From JBFWQM01 sp050249455 (GTDB taxonomy: Bacteria > Pseudomonadota > Alphaproteobacteria > MPNO01 > VGEU01): a DNA stretch of 46,831 bases. Under the pieces are notes generated by a model. That model was not told the origin of the DNA and searched no databases. It worked only from the letters and a program-made list of their open reading frames with translations. Within the stretch, counting starts at the first letter, position 1. Every line of letters starts with the position of its first letter. The position numbers and the translations under genes are program-made. Where the stretch lies: positions 1-46,831 of the forward strand of contig JBFWQM010000010.1 of the NCBI GenBank assembly GCA_050249455.1. The letters are read 5' to 3'. Positions 1 to 9,000 of the stretch are shown here, one piece after another.

Positions 1-42
1 GTGCCTGCCGCGGCTGTAGCAGCGTTCGGAGAAGAGGGGGCC

Positions 43-140
43 GCCCACCTCACCCAACCCACTCCTCCCATAGTGGGAGGAGAGGGCTTACTTCTCCCAC
101 TCCTCCCTCTGTGGGTGGAGAGGGTCGGGGTGAGGTGGGC
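43..140. repeat. GC-rich interspersed inverted repeat (REP-like)
   Basis: Perfect 13-bp inverted arms lie at 43-55 and 128-140 (GCCCACCTCACCC and its complement). Inside are smaller hairpins, for example CTCCTCCCA at 62-70 paired with TGGGAGGAG at 74-82. Elements of this type, with an outer CCTCACCC arm and inner CTCTCC/GGAGAG arms, are common in intergenic regions of proteobacterial genomes. It lies just after the stop of the molybdenum hydroxylase gene, so it could act as a transcript-end structure. Bases 1-42 hold nothing I recognise. Confidence 0.7.
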
Positions 141-150
141 GTCCGCCGGC

Positions 151-2535
151 TCATCCATGCTTCCGTGCATTGGCCACCGCCTCCAGCACGTGCTCGGGCG
201 TCATCGGCTGGCGGGTGACGGCGGCGCCCAGCGGGCGCAGCGCGTCGTTGACGGCGCACCAGATCGCGCCGGGCGCGCCGACGGTGCCGGCCTCGCCGGC
301 GCCCTTGGCGCCGAGCGCGGTGAGCGGCCACGGCGTCTCGACATGGCCGACGTCGATGTCGGGCATCTCGGCGGCCATCGGGACCAGGTAGTCGGCGAGC
401 GTGCCGTTAACCAGCTGGCCGTCCTCATAGACGCATTCCTCGAACAGCGCCGCGCCGATGCCCTGGACCGCGCCGCCGCGGATCTGCTCGTCGACCAGCA
501 GCGGGTTGACCACCCGGCCGCAGTCCTCCACCACCCAGAAGCCGAGCACGCGCACCATGCCGGTCTCCGCGTCGACCTCGACGTGCGCGGCCTGGATGCC
601 GTTGGCCGCGACGTAGGGCCGGTCGCGCTGGACGTGGTGGCGCTCCACCGTCAGCGACGGGATTTCGGCGAGCGGGATGGAGTCGCCGCGGTAGTACGCC
701 GCCGCCGCGACGTCGCCCACCGACATGACGGCGAGGCCGTCGGCGTTGCGGATCGTGCCGTTGACGATCGCGAGGTCGTCCGGCGCGAGCTGCGACATCG
801 CCGCGGCGATGGCGAGGATGCGCGCGCGCAGCACCCGCGCCGCCTGCAGCGCCGCCTCGCCGCCGGTGGTGATGCCGCGCGAGGCCCAAGCGCCGCCGCC
901 ATAGGGGTTCGACGCGGTGTCGCCGCCGTGCCCCATCGCGACGGCGGCGAGATCGACGCCGAGGGTGTCAGCGACCACCTGCGCCACGCCGGCGCGGGTG
1001 CCCTGGCCCTGGTCTGTCGCGCTGGTCTCGCACAGCACGCGGCCGGACGGGTCGAGGGTCAGCCGCGCACCCTCCCCCGCCGCGATCGGGATGCGGTTGA
1101 CGTTGTAGAGGACGGCGCCGACCGCGGTCAGCTCCACGAAAGTCGACAGCCCGATGCCGCGCCACACGCCGCGCGCCCGCGCCTCGGCCTGCGCGCGGCG
1201 CAGCCCGGCGTAGTCCATCCGCGCCGCGACCGAATCGAGGCAGGCGTCGAGCGACAGCCCGTTGAGCAGCGCGCCGCTCGCGGTCGGCACCGGCGTCGCC
1301 GGGCCGCCCGGCGGCGTCCGGCGGTAGTTGCGCCGCCGCACCTCCAGCGCATCGAGGCCGAGCCGTGCGGCGACAAGGTCGAGCATCTGCTCGCCCACCG
1401 CGCAGGCGATCGGCTGGCCCACCGCGCGATAGGCGCCGGTCGGCGGCTTGTTCTGGAACGCGCCGCGGGCGCGGCCGCGGAACGCCGGGATGTCGTAGGG
1501 CGCGCCGGCGAGCTGGACCGCCTGGATCGCCTCGCCGATGCTGCCGCGCGGGTAGCACGAATAGGCGCCGAAGCCGAACAGCGCGTCGACCTCGAGCGCG
1601 AGGAGCCGGCCGTCGGCGTCGGCCGCGGCGCGTGCGCGCACCGTCGCCTCGCGCGCATGGACGTCGGCGACGAACGCCTCCAGCCGATCGGCGGCGTAGC
1701 GCACCGGCCGCGCCAGCAGCCGCGCGATCGCGGCGACCGCCAGCTCGTCGGCATAGGCGTGCAGCTTGATCCCGAACGCGCCGCCGACGTCGGGACAGAC
1801 GATGCGCACCTTGTCGGGCGCCAGCGCGAGCTGCGTCGCGAACACCTCGCGGATCACGAACGGCGTCTGGTGCGAGTGATGGACGGTCAGCACTCCGGTG
1901 CGCGCGTCGTACGCGGCGAGCACGGTGCGCGGCTCCAGTGGTACCCCGGTCTGGCGGCCGAACGCGAAGTCGTGCGCGACGACGACGGCCGCTCCGGCGA
2001 ACGCCGCGTCGACGTCGCCCGTCTCGTGCTTGAAATCGAGCGCGAGGTTCGACGACAGCGCCGAGTGCACCCGTGCCGCGCCGGCGGCAAGCGCCGCCTC
2101 CGGATCGGGCGCGACGTCGATCGGCTGCCAGTCGACCTCGACCAGCGCCGCCGCGTCCTCCGCCACCGCGCGGGTCGCGGCGACCACCGCGACCACGGCC
2201 TCGCCCTGCCACGCCGCCTCGTCGACCGCCAGCGGCGGCTGCGGCGGCGAGACATGCGCCGGCGCGGCGGCCAGCCGGGTCTGCCACGGCGCGCACACCG
2301 CGGCGAGGTCGCGGCCGGTGAGCACCGCCGCGACGCCGGGCACGGCCGCCGCCACCGCGATGTCGACCGCACCGATGCGCGCGTGCGCGAACGGGCTGCG
2401 CACGAAGGCGACGTGCAGCGCCCGGTCGGCCGCGATGTCGTCGGTGTAGAGGCCGCGGCCGCCGGCGAGCCGGGCGGCGTCGCTGCGCGCGACCGGCCGG
2501 CCGATCCAGCCGGTCGCGCCGTTGGCTGCGCTCAC
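151..2535 (-). CDS. Xanthine dehydrogenase/CoxL-family molybdopterin-binding large subunit
   Basis: About 794 residues, the normal length for a molybdenum hydroxylase large subunit. The N-terminal domain has GRGLYTDDI and SPFAHARI. The Mo-pterin domains contain DVGGAFGIK, GAYRAVGQP and, near residue 745, LGAKGAGEAG, whose Glu is the expected catalytic base. The active-site loop AYRAVGQ matches neither the form I CO dehydrogenase signature AYxCSFR nor the form II loop AYRGAGR, so CO is not a likely substrate. The GTG start at 2535 overlaps the stop of the upstream RidA-family gene (GTGA). No FAD or 2Fe-2S subunit is adjacent on the right; partners could lie left of the window or be borrowed from the genes at 27152-28473. 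The substrate is unknown. Confidence 0.9.
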   Translation of the reverse strand: MSAANGATGWIGRPVARSDAARLAGGRGLYTDDIAADRALHVAFVRSPFAHARIGAVDIAVAAAVPGVAAVLTGRDLAAVCAPWQTRLAAAPAHVSPPQPPLAVDEAAWQGEAVVAVVAATRAVAEDAAALVEVDWQPIDVAPDPEAALAAGAARVHSALSSNLALDFKHETGDVDAAFAGAAVVVAHDFAFGRQTGVPLEPRTVLAAYDARTGVLTVHHSHQTPFVIREVFATQLALAPDKVRIVCPDVGGAFGIKLHAYADELAVAAIARLLARPVRYAADRLEAFVADVHAREATVRARAAADADGRLLALEVDALFGFGAYSCYPRGSIGEAIQAVQLAGAPYDIPAFRGRARGAFQNKPPTGAYRAVGQPIACAVGEQMLDLVAARLGLDALEVRRRNYRRTPPGGPATPVPTASGALLNGLSLDACLDSVAARMDYAGLRRAQAEARARGVWRGIGLSTFVELTAVGAVLYNVNRIPIAAGEGARLTLDPSGRVLCETSATDQGQGTRAGVAQVVADTLGVDLAAVAMGHGGDTASNPYGGGAWASRGITTGGEAALQAARVLRARILAIAAAMSQLAPDDLAIVNGTIRNADGLAVMSVGDVAAAAYYRGDSIPLAEIPSLTVERHHVQRDRPYVAANGIQAAHVEVDAETGMVRVLGFWVVEDCGRVVNPLLVDEQIRGGAVQGIGAALFEECVYEDGQLVNGTLADYLVPMAAEMPDIDVGHVETPWPLTALGAKGAGEAGTVGAPGAIWCAVNDALRPLGAAVTRQPMTPEHVLEAVANARKHG

Positions 2536-2936
2536 GCCTTGCCGGCGCCGATGAAGCCGACCGCCTCGATCTCGACCTTGAGCGCCGGCGTCGCCAGCGC
2601 GCTGATCTGGACCAGGGTGGAGACCGGGAAGTCGCCGGTGAAGAACTCCGCCCGGGCGCGCCACACGTCCTCGCGCTCCTTGATGTCGGTGACGAAGATG
2701 TTGACCTTGACGATGTCGTTCATCTTGCCGCCGGCCGCCTCGACGAGGTGGCGGATCTTGATGAAGCACTGCTTGGCCTGGTCGTACATCGCCGGGCCGC
2801 CGGTCAGGCCGCCCTCCAGGTCGTGGGCGGTCATGCCGGAAATGAAGAACTGGTCGCCGACCACCTTGCAGTTCGACCAGGTGCCGGCCTTCGGCTCCTT
2901 CACGTGCTCGCTGTAGACGCGCTTCATCTCGGCCAC
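2532..2936 (-). CDS. RidA/YjgF/UK114-family protein lacking the catalytic Arg
   Basis: 134 residues with the typical Rid fold pattern: QFFISGMTA near 30, QAKQCFIKI near 54, VNIFVTDI near 78 and VEIEAVGF near 121. RidA enzymes deaminate reactive enamine/imine intermediates using a conserved Arg that follows the FP motif near the C-terminus. Here the segment is FPVSTLVQ (103-110), so that Arg is replaced (Ser106 by my alignment). This places the protein with the Arg-less Rid groups, whose role is not simple imine hydrolysis. The 4-bp overlap with the downstream hydroxylase gene suggests translational coupling and a joint job, perhaps handling an unstable hydroxylation product. Confidence 0.9.
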   Translation of the reverse strand: MAEMKRVYSEHVKEPKAGTWSNCKVVGDQFFISGMTAHDLEGGLTGGPAMYDQAKQCFIKIRHLVEAAGGKMNDIVKVNIFVTDIKEREDVWRARAEFFTGDFPVSTLVQISALATPALKVEIEAVGFIGAGKA

Positions 2937-2957
2937 GGTGCCGTCCTCCTCCGGGTT

Positions 2958-4904
2958 CTAGGGATCGCCGCCGTCCGACGTCAGGACGACCAGCGCATTG
3001 GCGGGAACGACCATGGTGGCCGAAGCCGGCAGGTTATGGAAGCCCTGGCTGTCGGCCAGAACGATGCCGCCATTGCCGGCCGTGTGCGGGTTGACCCAGT
3101 GGTCATAGACGTCGCTGTTGAACGCCTCCACCCAATGGCCGGCCCACGGCAGGCCGATCCGGTAGCCCCACTGGGTGGATTCGTTGAGCGAGACGACGAC
3201 CACCGCGTCGCGCCCGCCCCCGTCGACCCAGCGCTGGAACACCAGGATGCGGTTGAATTCGTCGATGCAGGTCACCCGCAGCCCCTCGCCGCGCAGCGCC
3301 GGATGGCGCCGGCGCAGCCGGATCAGCTCGCGCGTGAAGCGATGGTGGTCGGCCATCGCCCGGTCGCCGCCGTCGAGCCCTGCCCAGTTGAGCAAGGTGT
3401 CGGCGTGGAAGCCTGGGTTGTCCGACCACTGGCGGTCCTCGAGGAATTCCTGCCCCATGAACAGCATCGGGATGCCGGGCGCGGTCAGGATCAGCCCGGT
3501 GGCGACGCGGGCGCGGCTGCGCGCATGCCACGACCGCGCGTCGCCTGGGTCGGCCAGCGCGGCGATGCGCCGGCCGCGGTCCTGGTAGACCTCGTCGTGG
3601 CTCTCGACATATTCCACCGACTGCCAGCGCGCCGGGAAGTCGCCGCGGTCGAGGCGGCCGGCGACGGCGCCGAGGTCGACGAACGCGTCGCGCCCGCACG
3701 AGGCCGCGGCGATGGCGTTGCGCACGGAGTCGCGCAGGCCGTCGTTCCACGTCGCGTCGAAGCCGGCGCCGCCCGCCGCGCGCGGCCGCACCACCCACGG
3801 GTTGACGCCCCAGTATTCGGCGATGTGGATCGCCGACGGGTCGATGAAGCGGACCGTGGACGTGCAGTCCTGGCACAGCCGCCAGCCGTCGGCGCCCGAC
3901 CGGTCGATGACGCTGGCCTCGTCGTAGCGGAAGCCGTCGACGTGATACTCGCGCACGAAGAACGCGGCGTTGTCGATCAGGAACTGGCGCACCTCGCTCT
4001 TCCAGAACGCGAACACCGGCCCGGTCCAGTCCTGGTCGGTGAAATAGAGGCTGTCGTTGGCATCGCCGACGGCGGCGCGGTCGAAGAACCACAGGCCCTC
4101 GTCCTGGCCGCGGATCTCGCTGCCGGCGTGGTTGAACACGACATCGAACAGCACCGCCAAGCCCTTCAGGTGGCACAGGTCGACGAACGCCTTGAGCTGG
4201 TTGATCGGCACCACGAGCTGGGCCGCGGTCAGCGGCGGCTGGCCATGTCGGGCGAGCTGGGCGTTGACCGCGGGAAGATAAGGATCGACCTGGTCGCCTT
4301 CCAGCGTGTAGTCCATCTCCGGCGAAAAGAGATCGGAGCCGCCATAGCCGCGGCTGCGCGGGCCGGCGAACTCGCCGATCGGCAGCGGCTGCACCGCGGT
4401 GACGCCGAGGTCGGCGAGGTAGTCCAGGCGGCCGATCGCGTCCAGGAACGTCGCGACCCGCTGGCCGGGCGTCGGCCCCCAGAACGTGCCGACGTGGAGC
4501 TGGTAGACGACCAGGTCGCTGAATGCCGGCGCCCGCCAGGCGGCGTCGTGCCACGGATAGCTCGCCGGGTCGCGCAGGATGCAGTCGGAGTGCGGGTAGG
4601 GCGGATCGCTGCTCAATTCGCGGGCATAGGGGTCGCGCTTCAAGCCGGCCCCACCGGTGCCGGCGACGTGGAACTTGTAGCGGTCGCCGTCGCGCGCGCC
4701 GGGAACGAAGCCGGTCCAGTGGCCGCCGTCGCGCCGCACCAGCCGGTTGCCCTCGTGCGGCGTCCAGTCGTCGCGCCCGGCCAGCCGCCCGACGACGTGG
4801 ACCGCGGCAGCCCCGGGCGCCCAGACCCGGAACGTGGCGCCGTCGCCGGCCAGGTTGGCGCCCATCGCGGTCGCAGCCGAGACGTGGTCCTGCGGTGCCG
4901 GCAT
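2958..4904 (-). CDS. GH13 alpha-amylase-family enzyme, 1,4-alpha-glucan branching type
   Basis: 648 residues, starting at an ATG at 4904. An N-terminal CBM48-like domain (about 20-110, FRVWAPGAAAVHVVG) precedes a GH13 TIM barrel. All four GH13 regions are visible: region I DVVFNHAG (about 252), region II GFRYDEA with the Asp nucleophile (about 328), region III IAEYWG with the general acid Glu (about 361) and region IV VESHDE (about 431). The SHDE version of region IV and the CBM48 domain favour a branching-type enzyme of glycogen metabolism over a plain amylase; malto-oligosyltrehalose trehalohydrolase is the main alternative. No other glycogen or trehalose gene lies nearby. It is divergent from the gene at 4988. 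Confidence 0.85.
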   Translation of the reverse strand: MPAPQDHVSAATAMGANLAGDGATFRVWAPGAAAVHVVGRLAGRDDWTPHEGNRLVRRDGGHWTGFVPGARDGDRYKFHVAGTGGAGLKRDPYARELSSDPPYPHSDCILRDPASYPWHDAAWRAPAFSDLVVYQLHVGTFWGPTPGQRVATFLDAIGRLDYLADLGVTAVQPLPIGEFAGPRSRGYGGSDLFSPEMDYTLEGDQVDPYLPAVNAQLARHGQPPLTAAQLVVPINQLKAFVDLCHLKGLAVLFDVVFNHAGSEIRGQDEGLWFFDRAAVGDANDSLYFTDQDWTGPVFAFWKSEVRQFLIDNAAFFVREYHVDGFRYDEASVIDRSGADGWRLCQDCTSTVRFIDPSAIHIAEYWGVNPWVVRPRAAGGAGFDATWNDGLRDSVRNAIAAASCGRDAFVDLGAVAGRLDRGDFPARWQSVEYVESHDEVYQDRGRRIAALADPGDARSWHARSRARVATGLILTAPGIPMLFMGQEFLEDRQWSDNPGFHADTLLNWAGLDGGDRAMADHHRFTRELIRLRRRHPALRGEGLRVTCIDEFNRILVFQRWVDGGGRDAVVVVSLNESTQWGYRIGLPWAGHWVEAFNSDVYDHWVNPHTAGNGGIVLADSQGFHNLPASATMVVPANALVVLTSDGGDP

Positions 4905-4923
4905 GGCGCTCGATCCCCTACTC

Positions 4924-4950
4924 TTCGAAAACGCGGCGGCAGGCTAGTAT
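4924..4950 (+). promoter_or_regulatory. Possible sigma70-type promoter for the HDO-like gene
   Basis: The 83-bp divergent gap holds TAGTAT at 4945-4950 (4 of 6 matches to the -10 consensus) with TTCGAA 15 bp upstream at 4924-4929, a poor -35. The gap is less GC-rich than its surroundings. A strong ribosome binding site, GGGAGGG at 4973-4979, follows ahead of the ATG at 4988. Confidence 0.3.
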
Positions 4951-4987
4951 AGGCCGATACAAGCCAACCCATGGGAGGGACAAGTCA

Positions 4988-5746
4988 ATGGTAGGCACCG
5001 CGACCAACGGCGGCGACGTGGTCGGCGAGATCACCGCGATCCGCGACCGCTGGCACACCAAGAACCACCCGATGTTCCAGGCGATGGCCAAGGGCGAGAT
5101 CGAGCTGCGCGCGCTCGCCGTCTACATGGCGATGCACGCCAAGTACGTCCGCTACGGGCTGGAGGCGTTCGGCCTGATGTACGCCCGCGGGCCGTCCGAC
5201 GTGCGCAAGATGCTGGTCGAGAACATGGCGGAAGAGGAAGGCCTGCTCCACCACGTCGATCACGGCGCCGATGCGCCGGCGCACGACCACATGGAGATGA
5301 TCTACAGCTTCTGCGAGGCCGCCGGGATGACCCGCCAGGAGGTGACGGAGATCGAGATGACCCCGGCGTGGTGGGGCCGCGCGCTGTACTACCTGAACGT
5401 CGCGCGGTCGGAGCCGATCGGCGTCACGCTCGCCATGCAGTTCACCCAGGAGGGCCAGATGCCGGCCCTCAACAGCGAGGTCATCATCCCGGCCTTCGAG
5501 AAGCACTACGGCTACAAGCGCGGCGACCGCGCCATCGAGTTCTTCACCGAGCACGAGCTTGCCGACCAGGAGCATTCGCGCCGCCAGATGGAGCTCGCCG
5601 CCAAATACGTCGACACGCCCGAGCTGCTGACACGCGCCAAGTCGGTGGCACAGCAGATGTGCCGGCTGCGCTGGGGCTGCACCACCGAGACCTACAACAT
5701 CGAGGTGCGCGGCCAGAAGGAGCTGCTGCCGGCCGGGGTGAACTGA
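4988..5746 (+). CDS. TenA/PqqC-fold protein, predicted heme-oxygenase-like diiron oxidase
   Basis: 252 residues; the ATG at 4988 follows a good GGGAGGG site. The protein is helical and resembles the PqqC/TenA/iron-containing redox enzyme superfamily. It carries the ligand spacing known from heme-oxygenase-like diiron oxidases such as CADD and UndA: Glu82-x6-His89, a Glu in the next helix (Glu142 or Glu155) and His189-x3-Asp193-x2-His196 in EHELADQEH. This predicts a non-heme diiron enzyme rather than a true PqqC, which is cofactorless. Known members make p-aminobenzoate, 1-alkenes or N-oxidised amines; nothing nearby shows the substrate. It stands alone, divergent from the GH13 gene. There is no signal peptide, so it is cytoplasmic. 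Confidence 0.8.
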   Translation: MVGTATNGGDVVGEITAIRDRWHTKNHPMFQAMAKGEIELRALAVYMAMHAKYVRYGLEAFGLMYARGPSDVRKMLVENMAEEEGLLHHVDHGADAPAHDHMEMIYSFCEAAGMTRQEVTEIEMTPAWWGRALYYLNVARSEPIGVTLAMQFTQEGQMPALNSEVIIPAFEKHYGYKRGDRAIEFFTEHELADQEHSRRQMELAAKYVDTPELLTRAKSVAQQMCRLRWGCTTETYNIEVRGQKELLPAGVN

Positions 5747-5762
5747 GCCGAGGCGAGACCCG

Positions 5763-5810
5763 GGCCGCCCGCCCTGCCCGCTTCGCCCTCCGGGCGGCGA
5801 GCGGGCGGCC
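5763..5810 (+). terminator. GC-rich stem-loop after the HDO-like gene
   Basis: A perfect 10-bp stem (GGCCGCCCGC at 5763-5772 with its complement at 5801-5810) encloses a smaller CGCCC/GGGCG hairpin at 5784-5796. It lies 16 bp after the stop codon. There is no T tract, so it may be a Rho-linked or RNA-stabilising structure rather than an intrinsic terminator. Confidence 0.4.
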
Positions 5811-6018
5811 GGCCCGCACTTCCCCCGATGGCCTCGATTCTCCGGGGCCACACGGTTTGCGCTTGTGACCGAAGGCAACCAAAAGTAATTTTGTTAGCCG
5901 ATTCAGGCGGGTCGGGCAGCCGGCACGCGGGGGAATCGGGGCACGGGGTACGTCGTGCTGCGGCGCAAAACGGGAGCCGCGGCGGCCGGTCAACGGGGCG
6001 ACGTTGGGGAAGGGGAGC
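5811..6018 (+). promoter_or_regulatory. Intergenic leader of the FecR-TPR-barrel gene
   Basis: No convincing gene lies here. The stretch around 5876-5900 is the most AT-rich of the area (AAAAGTAATTTTGTT) and could hold the promoter: TTGTGA at 5863-5868 followed at about 15-17 bp by AGTAAT/TAATTT. If so, the transcript has a leader of roughly 120 nt. The ribosome binding site AGGGGAG at 6011-6017 directly precedes the ATG at 6019. Confidence 0.3.
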
Positions 6019-9000
6019 ATGCGGCGGTCCGCACGATTCGGTGCGTGGCTCGTGGGCGCGTTTCTGGCCGCGGGCATGACGCAGGCATCCGCGCGCTGCC
6101 CGGAGCCGCTCGCCCAGGTCGTCTCGGTCCAGGGCGAGGTCGCGGTGCGCGCGCGCGAAGGCGAGCCGTGGCAGCCGGCGCCGCTCGCCACCCTGCTGTG
6201 CCCGGACGACCTGCTGCGCACGGGGCCGGTCAGCCGCGCGGCGGTGATCTTCCTCGCCACCGAGACGGTGATGCGGGTGGACCAGAACACGCTGGTCCAG
6301 ATCCGCCGCGCGCCGGAGCCGTCGCGGTCGCTGCTCGACATGCTGAACGGCGCGGCGCATTTCTTCAGCCGCACCCGCCGCGCGCTGGAGATCCGCACCC
6401 CGTTCGTCAACGCCGCCGTCGAAGGCACCGAATTCCAGGTCGCGGTCGCCCCAGATCGCGCGCACGTCACGGTGTTCGAAGGCAGCATCCGCGCCGCCAA
6501 CGCGCAGGGCAGCGCCGTCGCCGCGCCGGGCCAGTCGGTGACCGCCGTGCAGGGCGCGGCGCCGCGCACCGTGGCGCTGGTGCGCCCGGCAGACGCGGTG
6601 CAGTGGACGCTCTATTTCCAGCCGGTGCTGCCACCGGCCGGCGACCCCGCGGTGCCGGCGCCGGTGCGCCGCGCCGCCGCGCTGCTGGCCGCCGGCCAGG
6701 TCGAGCCGGCGCGCGCGGCGCTGGCCCAGTCGGAAGGCGGCGCCGCGCTGGCGCTGCGCAGCACGATCGCAACCGCGCGCAACGAGCGCGCAGAGGCGCT
6801 GGCGCTGGCGCAGCAGGCGACGGCGCGCGCGCCCGAGCTGGCGGCGGGATGGATCGCGCTGTCCTATGCCGAGCAGGCGCGGTTCGCGCTGGAGCCGGCG
6901 CGCGCCGCCGCGCTGGAGGCGACGCGGCGCCAGCCGCGCGACGCGCAGGCATGGGCGCGGCTGGCCGAGCTGGAGCTGGCGCTGGGCGAGCGCGGCCGCG
7001 CCGCCGCGACCGCCGCGCGCGCCGCCGCGCTGCCGCCCGGCACGGCGCATGCCGACATGGTGCTGGGCTACGCCGCGCTGGCGACGCTCGACATCGACGC
7101 CGCGAAGGCGGCGTTCGAGCGCGCGATCGCGCAGGATTCGCAGGAGCCGCTGGCCCGCCTCGGCCTCGGCCTCGCCAAGGTGCGCGCCGGCGACCTCGCC
7201 GGCGGGCGGCGCGACATGGACGTCGCGGTCGCGCTCGACCCCAACCGGTCGCTGCTGCGCAGCTATCTCGGCAAGGCCTATGTCGAGCAGGGCAGCGACG
7301 CGGTCTCCGCCGAGACGGCCGAGGAGGTGTTCGGCAGCCGGCGCTACGACCAGGCTGCGGCGCAGTTCGCGCAGGCCAAGGCGCTCGACCCCGCCGACCC
7401 GACGCCGTGGTTCTACGACGCGCTCCTCAAGCAGTCGCGCAACGACCCGGTCGGGGCGCTGGCCGACATTGAGCGGTCGATCGCGCTCAACGACAACCGC
7501 GCGGTGTACCGCTCGCGGCTGGCGCTCGATTCCGACCGCGCGGCGCGCGGCGCCGGGCTGGCGCGCATCTTCCGCGACCTCGGTTTCGAGCAGCTCGGCG
7601 TCGACGAAGGCGCGGACTCGCTCGCGGCCGACCCGGCCAGCCACTCGGCGCACCGCTTCCTGTCCGACAGCTACATCGGCCGGCCGCGGCACGAGATCGC
7701 GCGCACCAGCGAGCTGCTGCAATCGCAGCTCATGCAGCCGCTCGGGTCCAGCCCGGTGCCGCCGCAGGCATGGCTGATCGACCTCAACCAGCTCACTCCC
7801 GGCGGCCCGTTCGAGGTCGGGCTGAACGAGTTCACCCGCCTGTTCGAGCGCGACCGCATCCAGCTTTTCCTGTCCGGCGGAATCGGCAACCACGACACCT
7901 TCGTCGAGGAGGCGGTGGTCGCCGCGCAGGCCGGCCGGGTCGCGCTGTCGGGCGGCCAGTACCTGTATTCGACCGACGGCATCCGGGCCAACAACGACAT
8001 CCGCCACGACGCGTTCAACGTGTTCGGGCAAGGCGCGCTGCGCGACGACCTCAACATCCAGGTCGAGCTGCGCCGCCGGGTGACCGAGCACGGCGACCTC
8101 AGGCTTAATTTCAACCCGGACAACTTCTCCGCCTTCGACCGGCGCGAGGTGGCGCAGGACACGGCGCGCGTCGGCGCCCACTACGCGCCGGCGCGGGGCC
8201 ACGACGTGCTGCTGTCGGCCCTGGTCAGCAAGCGCACCGACGACTTCACCTCCGCGCCGCCGAACGGCCTGCAGATCTCGTCCGACCGGCGCGACCTCGG
8301 CTACGACCTGCAGGGCCAGTACATCCTGCGCACCGGCCTGTTCAACCTGACGGCCGGCGGCGGCACCTACTACATCGACACCGACCAGGACAACGTGCTG
8401 GACATCAGCCGCATCGCGCCGCCAGGGCTGTGCTTCTTCGCACCGTGCGTCACCACGACGCCGACCAACGAGGAGACGACGCAGCACAACGGCTACGTCT
8501 ACGGCAACGTGCCGCTGCCCTACGGCGTCGTCGTCACCGGCGGCCTCGCCTACGACTACGTCAACCGCGGCGGGCTCGACGTGTCGCAGGTCAGCCCCAA
8601 GGGCGGGCTGCAGTGGACCGCGTTCGCCGACCCGGACGGCGCGGTGCTGCGCGGCGTGCGGCTGCGCGGCGCCTACATGCAGGGCGTGCGCCGTACCTTG
8701 CTGGTCGAGCAGACGCTGGAGCCGACCCAGGTCGCCGGCTTCAACCAGTTCTTCGACGACGTCAACGGCACGGAATGGGAACGCTACGGCGTCGGGCTCG
8801 ACGTCGCGCTGGCGCGCGGGCTGCATCTCGGCGTCGAGGCCTCGCAGCGCAATCTCGAGGTGCCGCAGGTGATCGCCGGTCCGGTCGCCGCCGTGACGCG
8901 CGAGGACCACCGCGAGCGGCTCGGCCGCGCCTGGCTCTATTGGGCCGCGCACCGCCAGTGGGCGCTCAGCATCGAGCCCTACATCGAAGAGGTCCGCCGC

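Noticed and set aside
1..2916. A 971-codon plus-strand frame opposite the molybdenum hydroxylase and RidA genes
   Set aside because: No recognisable protein features; the minus strand encodes two clear family members.
4988..5746. Annotation as PqqC (PQQ synthase)
   Set aside because: No other pqq genes nearby, and the diiron ligand spacing fits heme-oxygenase-like diiron enzymes better.
5828..6079. An 83-codon plus-strand frame before the FecR gene
   Set aside because: Runs into the FecR gene in another frame, with no ribosome binding site or sensible composition.
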